64,000 bases of DNA from Flaveria trinervia (taxonomy: Eukaryota; Streptophyta; Magnoliopsida; Asterales; Asteraceae). This document shows positions 56,036 to 64,000 of this stretch, piece by piece. The stretch is from the NCBI GenBank assembly GCA_025506515.1, contig CM046442.1:60249376-60313375 (forward strand), given 5' to 3'. The stretch's first letter is position 1, and every line of letters starts with the position of its first letter. Made by a program: the position numbers and the translations under genes. The notes beneath the pieces were generated by a model. The model searched no databases and was not told the DNA's origin. It worked only from the letters and a program-made list of their open reading frames with translations.

Positions 56036-56511
56036 CAACATGCCAAAATAGCATCTGGTATGTAGACAGTGGGGGATCCATGCACATGACTGGGAACATC
56101 TCTCTTCTTCATGACTACTCTCAAGGAAAGAAGGGATTTGTCTCTTTGCAATGATGCTAGGGGTTACATCATCGGTAAGGGCTTTGTCTCCAATGGAGAA
56201 ATCAATTTGATGATGTTAATCATGTGGAAAATCTCAAGTACAACCTCTTGAGTGTCAGTCAAATGTGTGATAAAGGCCATGTTGCCCTTTTCACAAGTCA
56301 AAACGTAGGATTCTGTCATCCAGAGTTTTGCCTTGATTGACAAGGTGTTGGATGATCACACTCTCCTGAAAGCCAACAGGACAGGAAGAGTGTATGCCTT
56401 AGATCTCTCTAAGAAGATAGATCTCAAAGGCAATCCCTGCCTATTTTCCAAAGCCTCTTTTCAAGAATCTAAACTAGGCACAGGAGGCTTGGTCATGTTA
56501 ATCTCAAAAAC
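56036..56511 (+). pseudogene. Element D pol: protease and GAG-pre-integrase
   Basis: SIWYVDSGGSMHMTGNISLL carries the catalytic DSG (56053-56110). Then shifted frames with ARGYIIGKGFVS, NLLSVSQMCDKGHVALF and LLKANRTGRVYALDLSKKID. Confidence 0.88.
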
Positions 56512-57300
56512 ATGAATCAGCTTAGCCACAATAGTTTAGTCAGAGGCTTACCAATAAAGGAGTTCCACTGTGATGAAACTTGCACTGCTTGTTTAAAAGG
56601 AAAACAGCACAAGGTCTCATTTCCTCCTATTGAAGTGTCCAAGTCCACTGCCTGCTTGCAATTACTGCATATGGATCTATTTGGTCCTGTGAGAGTAATG
56701 AGCATGGCAAAGAAGAAATACTCTGGTAATTGTGGATGATTACTCCAGATTTGTATGGACTTTCTTTCTACACTCAAAGGATGAGGCTGCTCAGAAGATT
56801 ATCCACTTTGTGCTGTACATGAGAAGCAGTATTCCCTCCAGTCAAGTGTATTAGGAGTGATAATGGAAAGAGTTCAGAAATCATACACTTGATGACTTCT
56901 ATCTCTCAAAGGGAATCAAAAGGCAGTTCAGCATTCCAAGGACTCCGGAACAAAATGGAGTAGTGGAGAGAATGAACAGGACCCTCATTGAAGCTGCAAG
57001 GTCCATGCGGCTGACTCAGGTTTGCCATTGACCTTTTGGGCCGAAGCTGTCAACACAGCTTGTTATGTGCAAAATAGAGTTTTAGTAAATCAGAGGTTGA
57101 TGAAGACTCCATATGAAGTTCTCCATCATTTGGCTCCACTGATTTCATTTTTCAAAGCATTTGGGTGTCCCTGTTTTATTCTCAACACAAAGGATCAACT
57201 CCACAAAATTGATCCTAAGGTGGATGCAGGATACTTTGTTGGTTATCATCTACTTGCAAAGCATACAGAGTCTTCAACTGCAGAACAAAGATGGTTGAAG
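56512..57300 (+). pseudogene. Element D pol: integrase
   Basis: CTACLKGKQHKVSFPPIEVS (Cys pair), LHMDLFGPVRVMSMAKKKY (first Asp), SDNGKSSEN where E has SDNGTEFRN (second Asp kept, Thr-Glu-Phe lost to a substitution and a shift), TPEQNGVVERMNRTLIEAAR (Glu) and LTFWAEAVNTACYVQNRVLV. Broken in at least four places. Confidence 0.88.
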
Positions 57301-57830
57301 AAACTCTACATGTTAAGTTTAACGAATCTCCAAAGGACAAGATTCCACAAAGTCCTGTGGAGTTATTTGATCTGGACATACTGCAATGTCCTTATCAAAC
57401 TCCTGCTGTTGCTCCTGTCAACAGTTCACCACCTGGTGGTACTGCTGATGATGATGATGATTGCAGTACTCACCTCTTCAGGTTTAGTGATCAGCTGCCT
57501 GATTCAAACTAGACCTGATGTTCCTGTAGCGCCAGTAGCCACCATCCACAACAAATGCTGATGAGATTTCTTCGAATTCAACTTCCTTTGAATTACCATC
57601 CACTGATTGGTTTCAAGGAAATGATTCACCATCACCATCTGTTGCTGCTGAACCGGCTACAACACTTGCACAGATCTCATTGTGTATCAAGATCTGAAGA
57701 ATCACCCCATGTCTCAAATCATTGGTGATATCACTGCTGGTGTATCAACAAGAAATCAATTGTCAAATTTTTGCTTCTATGCTCTCTTCATCAGTCAGCA
57801 AGAGCCAAAGAATTATCACATTGCTTTAAA
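57301..57830 (+). pseudogene. Element D pol: integrase-RT linker
   Basis: VEETLHVKFNESPKDKIPQS, PVNSSPPGGTADDDDD and then NHPMSQIIGDITAGVSTRNQ, the pre-RT motif. Two frames alternate because of indels. Confidence 0.78.
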
Positions 57831-58669
57831 GGACAATGGATGGGTTGATGCCATGCAGCTTGAGCTTCTTCAGTTCAAGAAACAGCAAGTGTGGGAACTG
57901 GTTCCTCTACCTCCAGGTAAGTGTGCAATAGGCACTAAATGGGTGTTTAGGAACAAAAACTGATGAAAATGGCTTATTGTTAAGAACAAGGCCAGACTGG
58001 TTGTTCAGGGGTTTGCACAAGAAGAAGGTATTGATTATGATGAAACCTTTGCCCCTGTAGCCAGACTGGAAGCAATTCGATTGTTTTTAGCTTATGCGCT
58101 TATCAAAACTTAAAGTCTTTCAATGGATGTCAAAAGTGCATTTTTGTATGAAAAAGTTAAAGAAGAGGTTTATGTATGTCAACCTCCAGGCTTTGAGGAC
58201 AACAAACATCCTAATTGGGTGTATAAGCTTGATAAAGCTCTTATGGGTTAAAACAAGCTCCCAGAGCCTGGTATGAGACATTATCAAACTTTCTTCTGGA
58301 AAACAATTTCACTAGAGGCTCCATAGACAAGACTTTATTTATTAAGAAAGCTGGGCAGCATAATCTTACTTGTTCAAATTTATGTAGATGATTATTTTTG
58401 CATCCTCTGATCCAAAGTTGTGTGATGCCTTTACAAAGTTGATGCAACAGAAGTTTGAAATGAGTGCCATGGGAGAATTACAGTTCTTTCTGGGGTTGCA
58501 AATCAAACAAAAGGCTGATGGAATTTTATTCATCAATCCAATAACAAAAGATCTTTTGCAAAAGTTTGATTTACAACATGTAAGCCCTGTTTACTCCATG
58601 AGCAGCACCACACAACTGGACTCAGATCAGAAAGGTAAAGGGGTTGATGAAACACTTTCAGATGTATGA
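57831..58669 (+). pseudogene. Element D pol: reverse transcriptase
   Basis: KQQVWELVPLPPGKCAIGTK, WVFRNKN, KARLVVQGFAQEEGIDYDE, then LDKALMG-type, and LCDAFTKLMQQKFEMSAMGE plus LQFFLGLQIKQKADG. At 58382-58395 the YVDD codons are readable but the following Ile is lost to an indel (tatgtagatgattatttttg). Five or more frame breaks. Confidence 0.9.
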
Positions 58670-59310
58670 TGGGTCCTTGATGTATTTAACAGCCTCTAGA
58701 CCAGATATTATGTTTGCTACATGTGTTTGTGCTAGATTTCAGGCTGCACCTAAAGAGTCTCATCTGATTGCAGTCAAGAGGATCTTTAGATATCTACAAG
58801 GCACTCCATCTCTAGGTTTATGGTACTTACCAGACATTCTGGTAATTAGTTGCTTTTTCTGACAGTGACTATGCAGGGTGTAGTTGACCAGGAAATCAAC
58901 TTCTGGTGGATGTCAATTCCTAGGCAACTGCTTAATTTCTGGCAGAGCAAGAAACAGACTCAGTTGCTACATCCACTGCGGAAGCAGAGTACATTGCTGC
59001 TGCAAGCTGTACATCTCAGGTACTCTGGCTTCAAAACCAACTTTTGGATTATGGCATTACAGAGACTAAGACTCCATTGTTAATGGATAGTGCTTCAGCT
59101 CTTTGCATTGTCAAAAATCCAGTCCAGCACTCTAGGACCAAACATATAGAGATCAGACACCATTTTATAAGAGACTGTTTTGAAAAAGGTCTGATTGATC
59201 CTAAGTTTGTGCCCAGTGCTGATGAGCTTGCAGACATTTTTACTAAGCCTTTGGATAGTTCAACTTTCCAAAACCTGGTGTTAAGGCTTGGTATGCTGCA
59301 GCTAGAATAG
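58644..59310 (+). pseudogene. Element D pol: RNase H
   Basis: SRPDIMFATCVCARFQAAPK, VKRIFRYLQGTPSLGLWY, then shifted frames, then an open C-terminus with HSRTKHIEIRHHFIRDCFEK and ADELADIFTKPLDSSTFQN. Pol ends at 59310. Confidence 0.9.
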
Positions 59311-59989
59311 GTGACAACTACTGATGATCTCAGTAATTCATATTGATGATCATGAGTGCCTGTCACATATAAGTACTGATGAGATCTTTTAACCTCAGTA
59401 CTTTTTATAACTACTGAAGGCTAAAAGTTCTCACAAGTACTGAAGTACTTCATCTGCTCTAAACTACTGAAGTAGTTACAACTACTGATGTAGTCATAAC
59501 TACTGAAATCAGTAAAAAAAGATAAGTACTGATGTCCTATGAAACAACTGAAATCAGCCATAAAGACTGATGAATGTTTGAGGATAGTTTGAAACAGCTG
59601 AAAAGCTAAGAATTGACGAAAACAGCTGAAGAGAACTTTCCCTTCAGTCGTTTGTACCATGCTGTTTCATTTTAAACAACTGAAGCAAAACCACGTCTTC
59701 AGCAGTTTTATAACTACTGATGACCAATACCAAGTCTTCAGTTGTTTACAACAGCTGATGACAAAACCACTGTCTTCAGTAGTTTCATAACTACTGATGA
59801 CAAACACCATGTCTCAGTTGTTTCAATCACTGAAGTCAAAACCACGGTCTCAGTAGTTTTCTAACTACTGATGCCTAACACCGCGACTTCAGCTGTTTCA
59901 ACGTCTGAAAGGATAATACCATGTCAACGGTCGTTTAAAACTACTGATGACTAACACCACATCCTTCAGTCGTTTCCTCACCCGTACCC
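59311..59989 (+). repeat. Element D pol-ORF3 spacer with AACTACTGA/CAGTAGTT array
   Basis: Mirror image of the E spacer. Units of about 60-75 bp with cttcagtagttt, then aactactgatgac and a block caccacgtcttc. The densest part is 59640-59970 and runs straight into the TATA box. Looser copies with aagtactgatg and caactgaaatcag at 59311-59630. No ORF. Confidence 0.8.
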
Positions 59990-59997
59990 TATAAATA
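59990..59997 (+). promoter_or_regulatory. Putative internal promoter (TATA box) for ORF3 of element D
   Basis: TATAAATA in CGTACCCTATAAATACCC, 73 bp before the ORF3 ATG at 60063. Same string and similar distance as in E. The leader has 'gagctctccatgctttatc' and a pyrimidine-rich tail. Confidence 0.6.
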
Positions 59998-60062
59998 CCC
60001 TTAACCTGAGCTCTCCATGCTTTATCTTCTTCAAACCTAACGTTCCTCTCCAAAACACTTCC

Positions 60063-63000
60063 ATGGCGTCTATGCAAATTAAACCGCGACACAACTGTGT
60101 TGCCTACCTCACAAAATCGCCGATCGGACTAAGTTCGATACTGCTATCGATCTTATGGTTCAGTCCCATACAACAAGGCATTCCTTCTGAACCCCGTTTT
60201 ACATGCCGAATCCTTGAACCAATTTTGGATGAACATTACTGTTACAACTGAGGAGAGCCACACACAATCCCTCCGGTCAGTCGTCAACAACAAAGAAGTA
60301 GTGATTACTCCTGCAACAATCCGTAAAATTCTTCAACTGAGTGATGCTACCTCTCCTGCTGGATATCGAAGGGCACCATAGATCTCTCATTTGCTCGGCA
60401 TGGATATCAAGGTGATCTCAGTGCCACCACCATCATGAAGAAACACTTTAATGACGCTGAGCGCCTGATCTTTCACATGGTCAATGTATGTTTGGCCCCT
60501 AAGACATCGTCTTGGGATCAAATGTCCACCAAATGGCAGCAGGTAATGTATTCTATCCTTGAGCAACAACCACTGAATTTTCAGAATAATATTTTCAGAG
60601 CTCAAAGATATGGCTCAAAAACTAACTGCCAACCGTTGGATACTCTATCCACGGTTCATAATGGCCATTATAATAGACCAGCTTAATGCTGAGGGACTTG
60701 TTGGCTTGGGAGTCCCTGCTACGGCTGTTTTGCAGAAGTATACTCCCGGCACAACTCGACCGGACACTCAAACTGGCTGCCAAGCTGCGAAAACCCACGC
60801 AGCTGGAACCCACAACCACCACCTCCAAATCCAATGTCCCCACCAAACTCACCAAAAAGAAACCCAAAATGGCTACTCAGGGAATTGAGTCCCCTGAGGA
60901 TGCTCCTGCACAACAAACGCAGGATATATCCACTAGTCCAAACCCCCTAGTGGATACCATGACTCCTCCAGCACAGCCGCTCAGGCTTCTCTCAACAGGA
61001 GCCTGCAGCAACCCAAGGGGCACTACTCATCTGGATCTTCCTCACTTGAGGAGATTGCCATTGAAGAGCAAAATCCACCCAGGTGCACACTGCTTCTACC
61101 CCCATACCCCAAACAACCGCCCCTCACAGCCCAACTTAATAGTTGCTCAAGTGCTGACTCAATTGCACTCCTCACCCCCTCCCCAGAAACCACTTCCAAC
61201 TGGGGAATACCTCTACAATTGAGGGGGAGGACACACAGTGCACTTGAGAACCCACACAAGGGTTTCCCAATTCTATCTCCGTGTTAGAGAAGGAGCTTAG
61301 AAATATAGTGAGGCTGCCACCTCCTCTGACTCAGCACATGACCAGAGTGAGGCTGGTAACATTGCTAAGACCTCCCTAGAGGCAACAGCTGATGATGGAC
61401 ATTGTCCTGAGGCTGGAAGTCCCCAGTACCAAGCACAAGGGGCACATGCACCAACTGGTCTACCCAGCGCATGTAAATCCGCTCTAAGCAGGAGGTCAGG
61501 TGATTCAGTATCAACTGATGATGACTGAGCTTCTTCTTCGATGTAGTTGCTCAAACACCATTCTAGAGGATGAGGTTAGCAGACTCAAAGAGCTGCTGGC
61601 CAAGATGTCTCAGGATGCAAGTCCATCTGCCACCCTCATACACCCACAGATGGCACCTTCCCTTGAAGGTTTCCCAAACACTGAGCCACCCCAAAATCAA
61701 CCACCCGCCTCTGCTTCAGGCCCTACTTCTCAGGAACAGAACCCTCCTGAGCAAATTGGTGCTATACTCCAAAATTCCCTCCCTCTCATCACCCCCATAA
61801 TCACTGATATAGTGATCAAAGCCCTTGATGAGAGGCTTTCCTCAACATTACAGCCCTTGGTTGATGCTGCTGTCCACAAGACTCTTTCTGCGGTCTCAAC
61901 CCCTTCCTCCAATGCAACCAAAAAGGGGGAGAGTCCTGCAGTGAAAGAACAGAAGAGGAAAAGATCCGAGGAAAAGAAGGAAGCGAAGCAAGCCCAAAAG
62001 GAGAAAGAACAGCAACCAATGCTCACTACAAGCGAAAGAAAGGTGCTGATGAGCACATTGCTGAAGATAAAGCCTTGGAGCTACTGATAAAAGAGGCTGA
62101 TGCCGAACACAGTAGATCAATGGACAACATCATTGATCAGCTGTTCAGGCAAGGTCATGACACCAACAAACTTGACTCTGAGATTCGACGACTAGAGATT
62201 GAAGAAATCCAGAATAGATGGGCAAGTTATGAAGTGTTAGAAGAGAAAAGGCTAGAAATCATGATAAGATTTATTGCAAAATATCTTGGAAGATCAATGA
62301 TTGAGATCAAAGCTTGGTCCAGGGACAGTATCTTGGCAATCACCACCAAGATCTGTTCGTCTGAAGCATACACTAAGGGGCTTGTTATTGAAGCTTTGAA
62401 TGAAGTGGGTGCTGGGAGCAGGACTGAGCTAGCAAAGCAATCAAAAGCCACACTCACCTCAAGGATGCTAGCACAGCCTGTCAACATTCCCACACCAAAA
62501 CCACCCAAAACAAACCCACCAAAACAACTCCCTTTCCCTCAAAACCCATAGCCGATGATATACCCTTGAAGAAGAAGAGAAGGATATTGAGGCTAGAAGA
62601 AGATGAAGAAGATGATGAAGACAGGCTGCCGCTATCAGCTGTGATTCAGTTGCCTAAGGCCACAAGTCACTCCTCAGCAATTACTCCTGAAGTCCAGAGA
62701 CAAATGTTAAAGTGAAGCTAGAAGAAGAAGAGCTTCATAAACAGCATGATGAGGAATTGCTGAAGAGAGTTGACAAAGCTTATGCAGCCACATCTTCCAT
62801 CATCAATATGAAGGAGCAAGCCCTCAGACTTTACACTCTCAGGCATACCTTTCAATATCAAAAGGAAAGAGTGAGGATTTGGCCTGATCCCAGGGTCTCT
62901 CACAGAATTCATAAGAACAATATACCTCGGAGATACATTGGCCAGGTGAAAAAGATCGTAGATGAAGTGATCTCTTGGTCTTTGTAGTTTCACCCTGGGA

Positions 63001-63533
63001 AATCCTAGAAGACTTCAAGAAGGCTACAAAGCTAATCTAACCCCTCAGAAGATGCTGGAAAACAAATAGTGAAAAAGGGGTTAGTTTACAAGAGGCTTGA
63101 GGAAGTCAGGAAAAATGAGCTCCAGTTGTTCCTGAGGGTAATCACCCGGATGAGTTTGCTTACAGAGTAATAACAACTGTGGAGCTAAAGAATGGGAAAC
63201 AGGCCAAATACCTGTCTGAGTATTATGGGCCGGAATCATTGTTTGAAGGAGGTGCTGAAGAGCTAACCATGGAGGAACAAATCACTTCCTTGAGGCCTAC
63301 ACAAGAGAGTCGTACAGACTCATTATGGGGAAGTGAATCTCATGAAGGGATAACAACTCTGTGTCCAGTTCCCAAAACAGAGTTCCCATTCATACTCTGC
63401 CAAACAAATATTTGAGGTTCTTCCCAGGCCGGAGCGTACATGGGTCATCTTCTCTACTGATCAAGAAGGAAAAAGACCAACATTTTTGCCATCAATAAGT
63501 GGGAGTATAAATAAGTTAGAGTTTTGGCTGCAT
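60063..63533 (+). pseudogene. Element D ORF3 (extra ORF behind pol)
   Basis: Starts MASMQIKPRHNCVAYLTKSP at 60063; collinear with E. In shifting frames: TIMKKHFNDAERLIFHMVNV, TSSWDQMSTKWQQVMYSIL, LTANRWILYPRFIMAIIIDQ, then a Pro/Thr/Gln-rich part (60686-61800), KKGESPAVKEQKRKRSEEKK (a basic cluster, possible nuclear signal), the open frame 62075-62551 (SMDNIIDQLFRQGHDTNKLD and RFIAKYLGRSMIEIKAW) and RLYTLRHTFQYQKERVRIWP. The end is uncertain: one frame stops at 63415, another runs nearly to the polypurine tract. Function unknown. Confidence 0.8.
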
Positions 63534-63548
63534 GGTTCAGGGGGAGTT
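63534..63548 (+). other. Element D polypurine tract
   Basis: GGTTCAGGGGGAGTT directly before the LTR start, as in E. Confidence 0.9.
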
Positions 63549-64000
63549 TGTTGGACCAAAAGAACCAATGAGCCAAGATCAGAAAACCTCTAAGTCCCAC
63601 ACGGTATCACAACAACTGCTGAAAGCCTCATCAGTAGTTTGACAAGTGATGAAGACTTCATCAGCTGAAGATCAAGTGCTGAAGACCTTAACTGCTGAAG
63701 AACCAAAGTGCTGAAGTACAACAGCTGAAGAACACAAGTGCTGAAGCTGAAAGACCAAAGTACTGAAGTACAACAGATGAAGAGTTCACAAGTACTGAAG
63801 ATCAACAACTGATGTACAAAGTCTGAAGACAAAGACTGAAGACATCAGCTGATGATATCTACTGAAGTCATCAGCTGATGAAACGCCTGAAGGTCAAAGT
63901 CTGAAGATCAAGTACTGAAGCCTCAGTAGTTTGTCACAACTGCTGAAGAGTACTCTTCAGTAGTTGTGATATCAGTAGTTTTATTTTCTTTGTTTCAGTA
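63549..64000 (+). mobile_element. Element D 3' LTR, first half
   Basis: Starts TGTTGGACC. The 452 bp present match the 5' LTR with only a few differences (gtgatgaag for gtgctgaag, acagatgaag for acagctgaag, plus one-base indels). It continues past the window end. Confidence 0.95.

Larger units (their letters stand above)
52058..64000 (+). mobile_element. Element D: nearly complete Sirevirus-like Copia with ORF3
   Basis: Plus strand. 5' LTR, primer site, gag, protease, integrase, RT, RNase H, spacer, internal TATA box, ORF3, polypurine tract, and the first 452 bp of the 3' LTR; the end lies beyond the window. Very similar to E along its whole length. Frames are broken mainly by single-base indels. 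Left flank is CAAAG; the right copy cannot be checked. Confidence 0.95.

Noticed and set aside
60386..61554. Minus-strand frames in the ORF3 area of D
   Set aside because: Shadows of ORF3; the plus-strand reading matches E and J.

Overview
This is plant nuclear DNA made almost entirely of nested LTR retrotransposons. I find no host protein-coding gene, rRNA gene, tRNA gene or CRISPR array. The Ty1/Copia gag-pol proteins, the initiator-Met tRNA primer sites and the extra third ORF (ORF3) behind pol are those of plant Sirevirus-like (Maximus/SIRE-type) elements. Their style recalls large dicot genomes, perhaps Asteraceae; the family is a guess.

Layout. Element H is a 3' remnant (45.99-48.96 kb). 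Inside it lies element C, which begins left of the window and ends near 45.99 kb. C is split into blocks at 7.40-11.63, 24.08-25.88 and 44.03-45.99 kb. The gaps hold later insertions: (i) B (5.60-7.40 kb), itself cut by A (minus strand, 0.32-5.60 kb), itself cut by LTR K2 (1-321); (ii) complete element E (minus strand, 11.63-24.07 kb) with a 5-bp target duplication; (iii) a stack from 25.88 to 44.03 kb: F (5' part), G (5' LTR to reverse transcriptase), J (minus strand, 3' LTR plus ORF3), an unassigned scar, and K (minus strand, 2.2-kb LTR of a probable Ty3/Gypsy chromovirus). Right of H is about 0.5 kb of unassigned AT-rich DNA. Then comes I (5' LTR plus gag), cut by an LTR fragment D', which is cut by nearly complete element D (52.06 kb to beyond the window end). 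H, C, G and I form one family, D and E a second, A and J a third. B, F and K are singletons.

Elements A, C, D, E, F, G and I show gag and/or pol domains in the usual order. Nearly all ORFs are broken by stops and frameshifts. In D and E many breaks are single-base indels, some possibly sequencing error.

Most interesting: in four ORF3-bearing elements from three families (C, D, E, J), ORF3 is preceded by a non-coding spacer with an array of family-specific, near-palindromic short repeats and then a consensus-like TATA box. The same repeat type is in the LTR of that family, and in the D/E and A/J families it lies upstream of the LTR TATA box. This suggests ORF3 has its own internal promoter built from the same parts as the LTR promoter. 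ORF3 itself is a large protein of unknown function with an N-terminal domain shared between families, coiled-coil stretches and basic clusters.
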